NCBI RefSeq assembly: GCF_014646815.1
Contig: NZ_BMNZ01000006.1
Location: forward strand, 358,989 to 422,988
Direction: 5' to 3'
Length of the DNA: 64,000 nucleotides
Origin: Terrabacter tumescens
Lineage (GTDB): Bacteria; Actinomycetota; Actinomycetes; Actinomycetales; Dermatophilaceae
This document shows, one piece after another, positions 50,982 through 62,117 of the stretch. The notes below the pieces were generated by a model. It was given only the letters and a program-made list of their open reading frames with translations. It ran no database searches and had not been told where the DNA came from. A program made the position numbers and the translations under genes. Numbering within the stretch: the stretch's first letter is position 1; the number at the start of each line of letters is the position of its first letter.

Positions 50982-51527
50982 TCAGTCGGACAGACCGCGG
51001 GCGACCTGCTCGCGCAGGGCCGCTCCCTTGGCGTGCGCCTGGTCGCGCAGGTCGGCCTGGAAGGTGACCATCTGCTCGCGGACGTCGGCCGCCAGCTCGT
51101 CGCCGCCGGTGCCGACGATGCGGGCGGCCAGCAGACCGGCGTTGCGGGCGCCGCCGATCGACACCGTCGCGACGGGCACCCCGGCGGGCATCTGGACGAT
51201 GGAGAGCAGCGAGTCCATGCCGTCGAGGTACTTCAGCGGCACGGGCACGCCGACGACGGGCAGCGGCGTCACCGAGGCGAGCATGCCGGGCAGGTGCGCG
51301 GCCCCGCCGGCGCCGGCGATGACGACCCGCAGGCCACGGGCGGCGGCGCCCTGGCCGTAGGCGATCATCTCGTCGGGCATCCGGTGCGCCGAGACGACGT
51401 CGGCCTCGTAGGGGATGCCGAACTCCTCGAGCGCCCGGGCGGCCTCGCGCATGACGGGCCAGTCGCTGTCGCTGCCCATGACGATGCCGACGACGGGCGA
51501 GGTGGGGCTGGTGGCGCTCTCGGTCAT
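50982..51527 (-). CDS. purE: 5-(carboxyamino)imidazole ribonucleotide mutase
   Basis: 181 residues, class I Pur[18 protein letters not shown] is the substrate loop, [15 protein letters not shown] contains the catalytic His (SAHR), and [27 protein letters not shown] completes the active site; [26 protein letters not shown] is also highly conserved. It rearranges N5-CAIR to CAIR in purine synthesis. ATG 51527 overlaps the purK stop (ATGA), the usual purK-purE arrangement. The 16-residue C-terminal extension is variable in the family. Confidence 0.96.
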   Translation of the reverse strand: MTESATSPTSPVVGIVMGSDSDWPVMREAARALEEFGIPYEADVVSAHRMPDEMIAYGQGAAARGLRVVIAGAGGAAHLPGMLASVTPLPVVGVPVPLKYLDGMDSLLSIVQMPAGVPVATVSIGGARNAGLLAARIVGTGGDELAADVREQMVTFQADLRDQAHAKGAALREQVARGLSD

Positions 51528-52720
51528 TCGGTGATCACTCCTCGGAGGTAGTCGGCGGCGTGGCCCGCCCGCTCGCGCGCGTCGTCGAGGTCGGTCCCGC
51601 TGACGTTGACGTGGCCGATCTTGCGGCCGGGGCGCACGCCCTTGCCATAGACGTGGACCTTGGCGCCGGGGTCGCGCGCCATGATGTGCCGGTAGGCCGG
51701 GTAGAGGTGCTCGTAGTCGCCGCCGAGGACGTTGGCCATGACGGTCCACGGGGCGCGGGGCCGGGGGTCGCCGAGAGGGAGGTCGAGGACGGCGCGCAGG
51801 TGCTGCTCGAACTGGCCGGTGACGGCGCCGTCCATCGACCAGTGGCCGCTGTTGTGCGGGCGCATCGCGAGCTCGTTGACCACGTAGGACGAGGCGTCAC
51901 CCGTCGCGCCGCGCACCTCGAACATCTCGACGGCGAGCACGCCGGTCACGCCGAGCTCGCCGGCGATCCGGAGGGCGGCCTCCGTGGCGACCGAGGCGAG
52001 GTCCGCGTCGAGGGCCGGAGCGGGCGCGAGCACCTCGGTGCAGATGCCGTCGGTCTGGACCGTCTCGACGACGGGCCACGCCGCGGCCTGGCCGGACGGG
52101 CTGCGGGCGATGAGGACCGCGAGCTCGCGGACGAAGTCGACCTTCTCCTCGAGGAGCAGGCCGTGCTCGAGCGGGCCGGGCTCACCGATGCGCGAGATCC
52201 ACTCGGTGAGGTCGTCGGCGCTCGACGCGACGGAGACGCCCTTGCCGTCGTAGCCGCCCCGGGGGGTCTTGGCGATGATCGGCCAGCCGACCTCGTCGCC
52301 GAAGGCCGTGACCTCCGCCGCGGTCGTGGCGCGCGACCAGCGCGGGCAGGCGATGCCGAGGCCCGAGAGCCGCTCGCGCATCGCGAGCTTGTCCTGGGCG
52401 AAGTGCAGCGCGGCCCGCGTCGGGTGCAGGGCCACGCCGTCGGCCTCGAGCGCCTCGAGCAGGTGCGGAGGCACGTGCTCGTGGTCGAAGGTCACGACGT
52501 CGCAGTGCGCGGCGAAGGCCCGCAGGGCCTCGAGGTCGGTGTGCTCCCCCACCGGGGAGCTCGGCACGACGAGCGCCGCTGCTGCGGTGTCGCTCTCGGC
52601 GAGGACCGACAGCTGGACGCCCAGCTCGACGGCCGGGCCCTGCATCATGCGGGCGAGCTGACCGCCGCCCACGACACCGACGACGGGAAATCCTCCGGGG
52701 GCGCGCTTCGGCTGGCTCAC
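51524..52720 (-). CDS. purK: 5-(carboxyamino)imidazole ribonucleotide synthase
   Basis: 398 residues from GTG 52720. ATP-grasp fold: [40 protein letters not shown] (FD/EHV motif), [16 protein letters not shown] (ATP-binding Lys and glycine loop) and [31 protein letters not shown] (metal-binding Glu/Asn). It carboxylates AIR with bicarbonate and ATP; PurE, translated in overlap, uses the product. A TTG three codons earlier is an alternative start. A GtrA gene precedes on the same strand... its stop lies 22 nt downstream of the GTG-side gap, so purK may be expressed from read-through of that gene. Confidence 0.95.
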   Translation of the reverse strand: MSQPKRAPGGFPVVGVVGGGQLARMMQGPAVELGVQLSVLAESDTAAAALVVPSSPVGEHTDLEALRAFAAHCDVVTFDHEHVPPHLLEALEADGVALHPTRAALHFAQDKLAMRERLSGLGIACPRWSRATTAAEVTAFGDEVGWPIIAKTPRGGYDGKGVSVASSADDLTEWISRIGEPGPLEHGLLLEEKVDFVRELAVLIARSPSGQAAAWPVVETVQTDGICTEVLAPAPALDADLASVATEAALRIAGELGVTGVLAVEMFEVRGATGDASSYVVNELAMRPHNSGHWSMDGAVTGQFEQHLRAVLDLPLGDPRPRAPWTVMANVLGGDYEHLYPAYRHIMARDPGAKVHVYGKGVRPGRKIGHVNVSGTDLDDARERAGHAADYLRGVITE

Positions 52721-52741
52721 GCCGCCCAAGCGTAGTCGGCG

Positions 52742-53404
52742 TCAGGCGTGGGGGTCGTGGCGGCCCGGGACGGCGCCTCCGCTGCTGCCTGCTCCGGCCG
52801 CCGCGGCCGTCGCGGCGGCCTGCTCGGCCTCGTCGGTGAGGACGGCCTCGACGTGGCTGGGATCGGCGAGGTCGGGGTGGTGGGTGCGCACGGCCGCGAA
52901 CGTCCACAGCTTGTTGAGCACGAACGACACCGGGGTCACGACGGCGATGACGATGAGCTGCGCCCAGTAGAGCCGGGTCCGGAAGCCGGTGGAGTCGTCG
53001 AGGAGCGTCGGCGAGAGGTGGATCGGCGAGTCGAGGTGCATGAGCAGGGTCAGCAGCACGAGGCCGACGACCTGGCCGAGCAGGCCGACGGCGAGGAACG
53101 GCCAGTACTCGTGCCACCACCGGGCGTGCTTGCTCGTGCGGAAGGTCCACGTGCGGTTGAGCTGGAAGTTCCAGAGGTTGGCCACGAGGAAGGCGATCGT
53201 CGAGTAGACGTGGTACCAGCGGACGTTGAAGTCGGTGCCCGGCACCGGGAGGATGGCCTGGTTGAATCCAGGGCCGAGCTTCTTGACGACGACGAGGGTC
53301 AGCAGGTTGACGAGCACGCCCGAGGCGCCCACCACCGCGAACCGGAGCAGCAGCAGCCAGTTGTGCCGGTGGCGCACGAACAGGAACTCATGCAGGCGCC
53401 TCAC
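52742..53404 (-). CDS. GtrA family membrane protein
   Basis: 220 residues with four hydrophobic segments: LRFAVVGASGVLVNLLTLVV, HVYSTIAFLVANLWNFQLNRTW, WPFLAVGLLGQVVGLVLLTLL and AQLIVIAVVTPVSFVLNKLW. The NRTWTF and NKLWTF ends of helices two and four are GtrA marks. Loops are longer than in classical GtrA, and the C-terminal 45 residues are Ala-rich and hydrophilic. The family is associated with flipping polyprenyl-phosphate sugars. No GT2 partner is adjacent; it lies between the histidine kinase gene and purK on one strand. GTG 53404 is the likely start. Confidence 0.85.
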   Translation of the reverse strand: MRRLHEFLFVRHRHNWLLLLRFAVVGASGVLVNLLTLVVVKKLGPGFNQAILPVPGTDFNVRWYHVYSTIAFLVANLWNFQLNRTWTFRTSKHARWWHEYWPFLAVGLLGQVVGLVLLTLLMHLDSPIHLSPTLLDDSTGFRTRLYWAQLIVIAVVTPVSFVLNKLWTFAAVRTHHPDLADPSHVEAVLTDEAEQAAATAAAAGAGSSGGAVPGRHDPHA

Positions 53405-53440
53405 GCGCGAACCCTACCCCGCCTCGCCGTGCCTTTCCGG

Positions 53441-54469
53441 TCAGTCGGTCTCGGCCTCGGAGAGGAACAGCGCGAAGCGGGCGGGCTGGGCCTGGACGAG
53501 GTCGAGGCGGCCGCCGTTGGACTCGGCGAGGTCACGCGCGAGGGCCAGCCCGAGGCCGGTGCTGCCACCGGCGCCGCTGCTCACCGAGCGCTCGAAGATG
53601 TGCGGCGCCATGGCGGCCGGCACGCCGTCGCCCTGGTCGCTGACCTCGACAATGACCGACGGCCCCGACCGGCGGGCGTGGACGTCGACGGTCCCCCGCC
53701 CGTGCACGAGGGAGTTCTCGAGCAGGGTCGAGAGCACCTGCGAGAGGGCGACCGGCGTCGACCGGACGAAGAGGCCGCGCTCGCCGCGCACCCGCACCGA
53801 GCGGCGGGCCTGCTCGAAGGCTGGCTGCCACTCGCGCTGGAGGGCCGCGATGACCGAGTCGAGCGACACCGCGGGCGAGGGTCCGCCGGAGCCCCGGGTG
53901 CGACCGAGCAGGTCGTCGACGACCCGGGTCAGCCGCTCGACCTGGGCGATCGCGATGGTCGCCTCCTCCTTGACCACCTCGGCGTCGTCGGTCTCCGAGA
54001 TCTCCTCGAGGCGCATGAGCAGGGCGGTCAGCGGCGTGCGCAGCTGGTGCGAGGCGTCGGCGGCGAAGTCGCGCTCGGCGGCCAGCGACTTCGTCATGTC
54101 GTGGGCCCGGCGGTTCATCACCCCCGACACGTGGTCGATCTCGTCGATGTCCGAGTGCACCGGCGTCAGGCGCGCCTCGCCCGCGGCGAAGCGGTCGGCG
54201 AGCTGCACGAGCTCCTGCGACGACCGCTCGACGTGGGTGCGCGTCCCCAGTGTGACGAGGTAGGCGGCGGCGCCGCTGATCGCGCCGATGGCGAGCATGA
54301 CGGCACCGAAGCGGCCGATGCCGACGGAGGGGTCCGACGCGATCCAGGTCCTGACGGAGTCCGGCCGCTGCGTCACGGCGAAGCCGACGACGACGGTCGA
54401 GAGCAGGACGAACAACCCGGCGCAGACGACTGCGGCGACGAGGGCCATCCGGTCGAGCACCCGGCGCAC
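53441..54469 (-). CDS. Sensor histidine kinase
   Basis: 342 residues from GTG 54469. Two membrane segments (LVAAVVCAGLFVLLSTVVVG and FGAVMLAIGAISGAAAYLVT) bracket a very short extracytoplasmic loop of about 25 residues. A HAMP-like linker follows, then the H-box FAADASHQLRTPLTALLMRL (phospho-His about 141), the N-box LSTLLENSLVHG, and G-boxes VSDQGDGVPAAM and GGSTGLGLALARDL. The short sensor loop suggests sensing within or at the membrane, e.g. of cell-envelope stress. Its GTG lies just after the response regulator stop, so the pair is one operon. Confidence 0.92.
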   Translation of the reverse strand: MRRVLDRMALVAAVVCAGLFVLLSTVVVGFAVTQRPDSVRTWIASDPSVGIGRFGAVMLAIGAISGAAAYLVTLGTRTHVERSSQELVQLADRFAAGEARLTPVHSDIDEIDHVSGVMNRRAHDMTKSLAAERDFAADASHQLRTPLTALLMRLEEISETDDAEVVKEEATIAIAQVERLTRVVDDLLGRTRGSGGPSPAVSLDSVIAALQREWQPAFEQARRSVRVRGERGLFVRSTPVALSQVLSTLLENSLVHGRGTVDVHARRSGPSVIVEVSDQGDGVPAAMAPHIFERSVSSGAGGSTGLGLALARDLAESNGGRLDLVQAQPARFALFLSEAETD

Positions 54470-54471
54470 GG

Positions 54472-55149
54472 TCAGTCGGCCTGAGGTCGCTCGAAGCGGA
54501 AGCCGACACCACGGACGGTGGCGATGTACTGCGGTGAGGTCGCGTCGTCCCCGAGCTTCCGGCGCAGCACCGAGATGTGCATGTCGAGGGTCTTGGTCGA
54601 CCCGAACCACGCGGTGTCCCAGATCTCGCGCATCAGCTGCTCACGAGAGACGACCTTGCCCTGCTCGCGCACGAGGACGCGCAGCAGGTCGAACTCCTTG
54701 GCGGTCAGCTGCAGCTCCTCGCCCTTGAACCAGGCACGCCGTCCGTCGGAGTCGATGCGGACGAGCTCGCCGGACGCGACCACCTCGGTGGGGGTGCGGC
54801 GCAGCAGGGCCCGGACGCGGGCGAGCAGCTCGGCGAGACGAAACGGCTTGGTGACGTAGTCGTCGGCGCCGGCGTCGAGCCCCACGACGGTGTCGACCTC
54901 GTCGGCGCGGGCCGTGAGGATGAGCACCGGGATGGCGCGGCCCTCGGCGCGGATGCGGCGGCACACCTCGAGCCCGTCGATCTTCGGCAGCCCCAGGTCG
55001 AGGAGCACGAGGTCGGGATTCTCCTTGGCACCGTCGAGGGCGGCCAGGCCGTCCTCACGCACGTCGACGTCGTAGCCCTCCCGCCGCAGCGCACGGGCCA
55101 GCGGTTCGGAGATGGCTGGGTCGTCCTCCGCCAGGAGCACTCGGGTCAT
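54472..55149 (-). CDS. OmpR-family response regulator
   Basis: 225 residues. Receiver domain with acidic pair in LLAEDDPAI, phosphoacceptor Asp51 in VLLDLGLP, Thr in LILTAR and Lys in YVTKPF. The C-terminal winged helix (about 130-222) contains ELQLTAKEFDLLRVLVREQG, VVSREQLMREIW and STKTLDMHISVLRRKLGDD. It pairs with the histidine kinase gene directly downstream. The ATG follows GAGGA, and TAGGCT (55203-55198) could be the -10 box. Targets are unknown; adjacency to envelope genes is suggestive only. Confidence 0.94.
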   Translation of the reverse strand: MTRVLLAEDDPAISEPLARALRREGYDVDVREDGLAALDGAKENPDLVLLDLGLPKIDGLEVCRRIRAEGRAIPVLILTARADEVDTVVGLDAGADDYVTKPFRLAELLARVRALLRRTPTEVVASGELVRIDSDGRRAWFKGEELQLTAKEFDLLRVLVREQGKVVSREQLMREIWDTAWFGSTKTLDMHISVLRRKLGDDATSPQYIATVRGVGFRFERPQAD

Positions 55150-55257
55150 GTCACCGTCCTCAAGATCTGCCGGTCCGGGGGCGCACCGACCGTGGTGAGC
55201 CTATCGACATCGGCCCGAATTGCACCCTGACGCCCCGACGGTCCGGGATGCCGTTCC

Positions 55258-56106
55258 TCAGCGACCGGGCCAGACGGGCCGACGCTTCTCGGCGAAGGCG
55301 GCGACGCCCTCGCGCCGGTCGCCGGAGAAGGCCGTGGCGCGCCAGCAGCCGTCCTCGATCTCGAGGCCCGCGTCGAGGCCGACGTCGGCGCCCAGACGCA
55401 TCGCGCGCTTGGCGTTGCGCAGCCCAACGGGCGAGTTGGCCGCGATGGTCCGGGCCAGCTCCAGGGCCGCGTCACGGGCCGAGCCGGCGGGCACCACCTC
55501 GTCGACGGCTCCGAGCTCGAGGGCCTCCGCGGCCGAGAGACGCGCGGCGCTGAAGATCGCGCGGGCCGCGCGTGACCAGCCGACCCGGCGCACGAGCAGC
55601 TGCGTCCCACCGCCGCCCGGGATGACGCCGACGCTCACCTCGGGCAGCCCGACCACCGCGCCCTCCCCCGCGACGACGACGTCGCACGACAGGGCCAGCT
55701 CGAAGCCGCCCCCGAGGGCGAAGCCGTCGACCGCCGCGATGGCCGGCACGGGCAGGTCGAGCACGCCGCCGTAGGCCGCCCGCGCGACGGGACGCTGCGC
55801 CATGAGGTCGGCGTCGGAGAAGGCGTTGCGCTCCTTGAGGTCGGCACCGACGCAGAAGGCCTTGGCGTGGCTCGACGTCAGCACGACGCAGCGCACGGTC
55901 TCGTCGGCGGCCACCTGCGCCGTCGCCGCGGCGATGGCGCGCGCCATCTCCGTCGACACGGCGTTCATGGCCTGCGGGCGGTCGAGGACGATCTCGGCCA
56001 CGTGCGCGAGGCCCGGGTCCTCGAAGCGCTCGACGCGGACGAGGGGGGCGAGGCCGGTGGCGTCGGCCCCGGTGGGCGCAGTGGGCGCAGTCGGCGTTGA
56101 CGGCAT
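55258..56106 (-). CDS. Enoyl-CoA hydratase/isomerase
   Basis: 282 residues. Crotonase fold: HVAEIVLDRPQAMNAVSTEM, the CoA/oxyanion segment AFCVGADLKERNAF, VDGFALGGGFELALSCD (first catalytic Glu position and oxyanion glycine) and GLPEVSVGVIPGGGGTQLL (second catalytic Glu). Both Glu residues used for hydration are present, so hydratase activity is likely. The first 25 residues form a Pro/Thr/Ala-rich tail. ATG 56106 follows AGGAG at 8 nt. It lies 20 nt after the cyclase gene on the same strand. The start codon is embedded in a GTATGCCG octamer. Confidence 0.92.
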   Translation of the reverse strand: MPSTPTAPTAPTGADATGLAPLVRVERFEDPGLAHVAEIVLDRPQAMNAVSTEMARAIAAATAQVAADETVRCVVLTSSHAKAFCVGADLKERNAFSDADLMAQRPVARAAYGGVLDLPVPAIAAVDGFALGGGFELALSCDVVVAGEGAVVGLPEVSVGVIPGGGGTQLLVRRVGWSRAARAIFSAARLSAAEALELGAVDEVVPAGSARDAALELARTIAANSPVGLRNAKRAMRLGADVGLDAGLEIEDGCWRATAFSGDRREGVAAFAEKRRPVWPGR

Positions 56107-56126
56107 ACGTCGGTCTCCTTCGGGGC

Positions 56127-57368
56127 TCACGCGTCGGTGCGTGGGCCGGTTCGGTCGGGGGGTTCGATACGTGCGGCGGGCTCGGCGCCGGCCGGGGTGG
56201 GCGCCCCCGAGACGGAGCGGCGGCCGGCCGACGTGGCGCGGCGCAGCAGCGAGGGCGTGACGGGTCCGACGCCGCGCAGGATGCGGCGGCGCTGTCCCGT
56301 CAGCTCGAAGCCGGAGAGGCTGGCCAGCTCGCGTGCCATCGTCGCGTCGACGAGCACGCTGCCGGCCTGGGCGACCGCGGTCAGCCGAGAGGCCCGGTTG
56401 ACGGTCGTGCCGAAGACGTCGCCGAGCCGGGAGATGATCGGGCCGCGGGCCATGCCGCACCGGACGTCGGGCAGCACGTCGTCGTTCGTCATCGTCTCGA
56501 CGAGGTCGAGCGCGATGGCCGCGGCCGGGGCGGCGCCCATCGTCGTGAAGAGCACCTCGTCGCCGACGGTCTTGATGAGGCGGCCGCCGTGCGCGGTGAT
56601 GACGTCGGCCGAGAGCGCCTCGAACCGGGAGACGAGCCGCGCGAGGTCGCGCTCGGACATCCGGCGCACGAGCGCCGTGAAGTTGACGAGGTCCGCGAAG
56701 CCGACCGACCGCATCTTCGTCATGCCGTACGCCTCGGGGTCGGCGTCGGCGAGCATGCGGGCCACCGTGGCCGACAGGTGCCGGCGCCACGCGTAGACGA
56801 GGAGCGGCTCGAGGCGGTCGGTGAGGACCGCGAGCCGCTTGGCCGTCTCGGTGGCCGTCTCGAGGCTCGGCACCGAGCGCGACTCGTGCTCGTCGTCGCC
56901 CTCCTCGGCCAGCGCCGCCGTCATGTGGGTCTCGACGGCCTCGGCGATGAGCTGCGACTGCCAGCCCGCCAGGCGGTCGGCGGAGCGAGCGAAGGCGCGC
57001 GTCATGGCGAGCGCCGTCGACTCGTCGAGCAGCCCGTCCCGCACGATGCCCGCGACCGAGGCGAGCGCCTTCTGGTCGGCCTCGGTGAACAGCTCGTCGT
57101 CGGTGTCGACCACCGGGAAGCCCAGCGCGTGCCAGAACTTGCGCGCCGACAGCAGGGACACCTCGGCCCCGCGGCTCACGTCACGGCGGCGCAGGCCGAG
57201 CGGGCGCCCGAGCAGCTGCTCGGTGAAGTCCTCGTTCGGCCGCCCGACCGGCTCGAGCGGCTCGAGCGGCTCGAGCGGCTCCGCACGTTCGGCCGGCTCG
57301 AGCGGCTCGGCCGGCTCGAGCGGCTCGGCCGGCTCGAGCGGGCCGGCGCCCGTCCCCGACTCCGTCAT
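56127..57368 (-). CDS. Class III adenylate/guanylate cyclase with N-terminal regulatory domain
   Basis: 413 residues. Residues 1-40 are a PLEP/PAEP repeat tail. Residues about 45-195 look like the adenylate cyclase regulatory domain of Rv1264 type (LGLRRRDVSRGAEVSLLSARKFW). The catalytic domain (about 225-385) has FADLVNFTALVRRM (first metal Asp), GGRLIKTVGDEVLFTT (second metal Asp and adenine-binding Lys) and DVFGTTVNRASRLTAVA (transition-state Asn/Arg). It should make cAMP; Lys in the IK position favours ATP. An ATG with CATGAT 6 nt upstream could be leaderless. It lies directly after birA. Confidence 0.9.
   Translation of the reverse strand: MTESGTGAGPLEPAEPLEPAEPLEPAERAEPLEPLEPLEPVGRPNEDFTEQLLGRPLGLRRRDVSRGAEVSLLSARKFWHALGFPVVDTDDELFTEADQKALASVAGIVRDGLLDESTALAMTRAFARSADRLAGWQSQLIAEAVETHMTAALAEEGDDEHESRSVPSLETATETAKRLAVLTDRLEPLLVYAWRRHLSATVARMLADADPEAYGMTKMRSVGFADLVNFTALVRRMSERDLARLVSRFEALSADVITAHGGRLIKTVGDEVLFTTMGAAPAAAIALDLVETMTNDDVLPDVRCGMARGPIISRLGDVFGTTVNRASRLTAVAQAGSVLVDATMARELASLSGFELTGQRRRILRGVGPVTPSLLRRATSAGRRSVSGAPTPAGAEPAARIEPPDRTGPRTDA
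57250..57342. repeat. In-frame tandem repeats of 9 and 18 bp at the 5' end of the cyclase gene
   Basis: GGCTCGAGC-type 9-bp units (three in 57250-57278), a short interruption, then GGCCGGCTCGAGCGGCTC-type 18-bp units to about 57342. They encode PLEP and PAEPLE repeats. Confidence 0.9.
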
Positions 57369-57375
57369 GGGGCGA

Positions 57376-58293
57376 TCATGCCAGTCCGCCGGCCGCCGGT
57401 CGGACGTGGACGACGTCGCCGGCAGCGAAGGTCCTCAGGCCATCCGCGGTGCGCACCACGAGCCCCCCGTCGTCGTCGACCGACTCGGCCGTGCCCTCGG
57501 CCGCACCCCCGGCGGGCAGGTGCACACGCACCTGCAGACCGAGGGTGGAGCACGCCTCGCGGTAGGCCGTCCGCGCCGCCTCACGCGCGGCGGTCCCCGA
57601 CCCACGGCCTTCGTGCACGCCTGTACCCGACCGCCCCCCAGCGCCCGCCCCTGCGAGCACGTCCGTCAAGTGGTCGAGGTAGGCGAGCAGCAGGTCCTCG
57701 CGGCGCACCCGACTGCCCGCGAGGGCGAGCGAGGTGGCCGTGTCGACGGGCACCTCGTCCCTGGTCTGGTCGACGTTGACGCCGGTCCCGACGACGACCG
57801 CCTGGCGGCCCCCCGAGGTGACGAGCTCGCAGAGGATGCCGCTCAGCTTGCGGTCGGCGTCGTCGGCGAGCAGCACGTCGTTGGGCCACTTGAGGCGCGC
57901 CGTCAGGGGGTGCCCCGCTGCCCCGGTCACGTCGCGCACGGCACGTGAGAGCGCGAGCCCGGCCAGCAGCGGCATCCAGCCGGCCTGGGCGGCGTCCGCG
58001 ACGGGCACCGCGACGCTGACGGCGAGAGACGCCCGGTCGGGGACGGTCCAGGCGCGTCCCAGCCGCCCGCGCCCGCCGGTCTGGTGGTCGGTGAGGACGA
58101 CCCACCAGAGGCCACGGTCGTCGTCTGCGGGCGACACGGCATACGCCCCGCTCGTCGGGGACGACCCGGTGAGCAGCTCCCGCAGTCGGGTGTTGGTCGA
58201 CCCGAGGGCGGGGTGGAACTCGACCCCGCGCCACGGCCGTCCGGACGTGACCAAGGCCGCACTCACAGTCTCGATGTCGAGCGAATCGCGCAC
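57376..58293 (-). CDS. birA: Biotin-[acetyl-CoA-carboxylase] ligase
   Basis: 305 residues from GTG 58293; GTG 58299 is the alternative. [11 protein letters not shown] binds substrate, [19 protein letters not shown] is the biotinyl-5'-AMP loop, and [28 protein letters not shown] carries the catalytic KWPND Lys; [11 protein letters not shown] follows. There is no N-terminal DNA-binding domain, so it is the monofunctional class I type. It charges the biotin carrier of acyl-CoA carboxylases, whose beta subunit is divergently transcribed from an overlapping promoter. TAGCCT (58306-58301) lies 7 nt before GTG 58293. Confidence 0.93.
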   Translation of the reverse strand: MRDSLDIETVSAALVTSGRPWRGVEFHPALGSTNTRLRELLTGSSPTSGAYAVSPADDDRGLWWVVLTDHQTGGRGRLGRAWTVPDRASLAVSVAVPVADAAQAGWMPLLAGLALSRAVRDVTGAAGHPLTARLKWPNDVLLADDADRKLSGILCELVTSGGRQAVVVGTGVNVDQTRDEVPVDTATSLALAGSRVRREDLLLAYLDHLTDVLAGAGAGGRSGTGVHEGRGSGTAAREAARTAYREACSTLGLQVRVHLPAGGAAEGTAESVDDDGGLVVRTADGLRTFAAGDVVHVRPAAGGLA

Positions 58294-58300
58294 GTCCACA

Positions 58301-58310
58301 AGGCTAGAGT
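58301..58310. promoter_or_regulatory. Overlapping divergent -10 boxes of birA and accD
   Basis: The 10-bp AGGCTAGAGT holds TAGAGT on the plus strand (58305-58310, 7 nt before ATG 58318) and TAGCCT on the minus strand (58306-58301, 7 nt before GTG 58293). The two hexamers share T-A at 58305-58306. Confidence 0.65.
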
Positions 58311-58317
58311 GCCGACC

Positions 58318-59978
<1,661 letters not shown>

Positions 59979-59982
<4 letters not shown>

Positions 59983-60212
59983 GCGCCGACACGACCGGGC
60001 CCACCGAAGCGATCGCCACCGCCGCGGCCATCCGGGTGAGCGGCAGCCCCTCTGCCGAGGAGCTCGCCGCGCTGGTCGTCGTGCTCTCCGCGCTCGGCGA
60101 CGGCGGGGCCGCCCCGGAGCCCGCGCGGTCGGCCTGGTCCGATCCCTCCTACCGGCTGGTCGGCCCATCCGCGCGCCATGGCGGCTGGAGGAGCACGGGC
60201 CTGCCGCGCTGA
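59979..60212 (+). CDS. Acyl-CoA carboxylase epsilon subunit
   Basis: 77 residues, GTG start overlapping the accD stop (GTGA). The sequence has the two family marks: [24 protein letters not shown] and, at the end, [13 protein letters not shown] with [10 protein letters not shown]. Epsilon subunits are small actinobacterial proteins that bind and stimulate the beta subunit of acyl-CoA carboxylases. The shortness and coupling to accD make the call firm in spite of low overall conservation. Confidence 0.88.
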
Positions 60213-60283
60213 CCCGCCGGGACCGCGGTCGCGGACCGCTTCGGTTGGCCCGCTGACAGCCGCTTCCCCTAGTCTCGTTGCCC

Positions 60284-62044
60284 ATGTCCGTCGACTCCAC
60301 ACCCACCGTCCGCATCGCGCAGCGCTACTCGCTGGGCGAGCGCATCGCCGTCGGTGGCATGGGTGAGGTCCACCTCGCGACCGACGAGCGGCTCGGCCGA
60401 CAGGTGGCCGTCAAGGTCCTCTCGCCCGCGTTCGCCGAGTCCCCGGACTTCGTCGAGCGGTTCCGTCGCGAGGCCCTGACCGCCGCGCGTCTCTCGCACC
60501 CGAACATCGCTCAGGTCTACGACTACGGCGTCGACGGCGCCTCCCACTTCATCGTCATGGAGTATGCCGAGGGCCAGGACCTCGCCCACGTGATCCGGGA
60601 GCACGGCCGGCTCACCCCCGCCGACGCCGTACGCGTCGCCGAGCAGGTCTGCGCCGCCCTCGCGACCGCGCACCGCGCCGGAGTCGTGCACCGTGACATC
60701 AAGCCCGGCAACGTCATCGTCCGGCCCGACGGCTTCGTCAAGGTCACCGACTTCGGCATCGCCCGCGCCCTCGGGCAGGCGTCGCTCACCGACACCGGCA
60801 CCGTCATGGGGACGGCCGCCTACGTCGCGCCCGAGCAGGCCCGCGGCGAGGCGACGACCCCGTCGTCGGACCTCTTCTCGCTCGGCATCCTGCTCTTCCA
60901 GATGCTGACCGGCGCCGTCCCGTTCGAGGGCGACACCCCTGTCGCGGTCGCGCTCCGGCACCTCGACGAGCCGGTCCCGCTGCCGAGCTCGCGGGTCGCC
61001 GACCTGCCGGCGAACCTCGACGAGGTCGTCGAGCGGGCCACGGCCAAGTCGCCCGCCGACCGCTACCCGGACGCCGACGCGATGGCGGCCGCGCTGCAGG
61101 GTCACGAGGTGTCCGCCGACGCCGCCACCCGGGCCATGCCGCTGGGCGAGGCGACCGCGGTCCTCGGCGCCGGCGCGGCGATGTACGGCGCGGGCACCAC
61201 CGCCGAGGCGGCGACGGCCGTCGGCAAGGACGCCACCCGCGCGTTGCCCAGCCCCGCACCCGACCCGTCCCTCAGCCCGGCCCTCAGCACAGCGAGGATG
61301 CCGGTCGCGCCCTCAGCGTCCGCAGCGCCCTCGAAGCCCTCGAAGCCCTCGGCGCCGTGGCCGGCCGGTGACGCCCCGACCCGCCGCTCGACCCTCGCCG
61401 AGCGGCGCCGGCCCTCCGGACCGGGAGCCGTCGTCTGGGTGCTCGCCGCCGCCGTCGTGGCCCTCGTCGCCGTCCTCGCGTACGTCCTGCTGTCGGGCTC
61501 GGACCCGGCCACCCCGCCCGCCGCCGGGCCCCGTCCCTCCTCGAGCGCCTCGTCGTCGCCTTCGACCCCGCCCACGACCGCTCCGCCCGCGGACGGCAGC
61601 GCCGTCCCCGCGGGCCTCGTCGGCCAGCAGCGCGAGGCCGCGGTCAAGCAGCTCATCGGCCTCGGCGTCAACGTCCGCTGGGTCCTCGTCCGCTCGCAGG
61701 AGCCCGAGGGTGCGGTCATGGGCTCGTTCCCCGCCGAGGGTCAGCCGATGGCCAAGGGGCAGACCGTGGCCCTCGTCGTCAGCCGCGGCCACGCGCCCGA
61801 CAGCGTCAACTCCTCGTTCGTCGTGCCCGACGGCCTCGCCGGCACCGATGCGAAGGACGCGGCCCGGACGCTGACGGGCGAGGACGTCCGGGTCACCCGC
61901 GTCACCATCCCGTCCGACGGCGGCGCGAAGGAGGGCCAGGTGCTGGCCACGTGGCCCGCGACCGGCAGCCGGACGACCGACGGGGTCGTGGTGCTCGTCG
62001 TGGCCGGCGGCGGCAAGGGCGCCTCCTCCGACCAGAGCGACTGA
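60284..62044 (+). CDS. PASTA-domain Ser/Thr protein kinase (PknB/StkP type)
   Basis: 586 residues. Kinase domain about 10-270: glycine loop GERIAVGGMGEVHLA, VAVKVL (ATP Lys), VVHRDIKPGNVIV (catalytic Asp), KVTDFGIARAL (DFG) and MGTAAYVAPEQARG. A Pro/Ala-rich juxtamembrane linker (about 280-380) and one membrane segment (VVWVLAAAVVALVAVLAYVLL, about 383-403) follow. Outside lie two PASTA repeats (about 440-508 and 510-582), which bind muropeptides in homologues. It probably links cell-wall status to growth and division. ATG 60284 lies 8 nt after TAGTCT (60270-60275), suggesting a leaderless start. Confidence 0.93.
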   Translation: MSVDSTPTVRIAQRYSLGERIAVGGMGEVHLATDERLGRQVAVKVLSPAFAESPDFVERFRREALTAARLSHPNIAQVYDYGVDGASHFIVMEYAEGQDLAHVIREHGRLTPADAVRVAEQVCAALATAHRAGVVHRDIKPGNVIVRPDGFVKVTDFGIARALGQASLTDTGTVMGTAAYVAPEQARGEATTPSSDLFSLGILLFQMLTGAVPFEGDTPVAVALRHLDEPVPLPSSRVADLPANLDEVVERATAKSPADRYPDADAMAAALQGHEVSADAATRAMPLGEATAVLGAGAAMYGAGTTAEAATAVGKDATRALPSPAPDPSLSPALSTARMPVAPSASAAPSKPSKPSAPWPAGDAPTRRSTLAERRRPSGPGAVVWVLAAAVVALVAVLAYVLLSGSDPATPPAAGPRPSSSASSSPSTPPTTAPPADGSAVPAGLVGQQREAAVKQLIGLGVNVRWVLVRSQEPEGAVMGSFPAEGQPMAKGQTVALVVSRGHAPDSVNSSFVVPDGLAGTDAKDAARTLTGEDVRVTRVTIPSDGGAKEGQVLATWPATGSRTTDGVVVLVVAGGGKGASSDQSD

Positions 62045-62105
62045 GCGCCGCCGCCGCGGGCCGCACGCGCGCCACAATGCACTGGCACGCATCCCGGGCC
62101 TGGAT

Positions 62106-62111
62106 TACCTT
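62106..62111 (+). promoter_or_regulatory. -10 box, leaderless promoter of the DUF885 gene
   Basis: TACCTT, then 6 nt, then GTG 62118. No ribosome-binding site. Confidence 0.5.
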
Positions 62112-62117
62112 CGCCGG

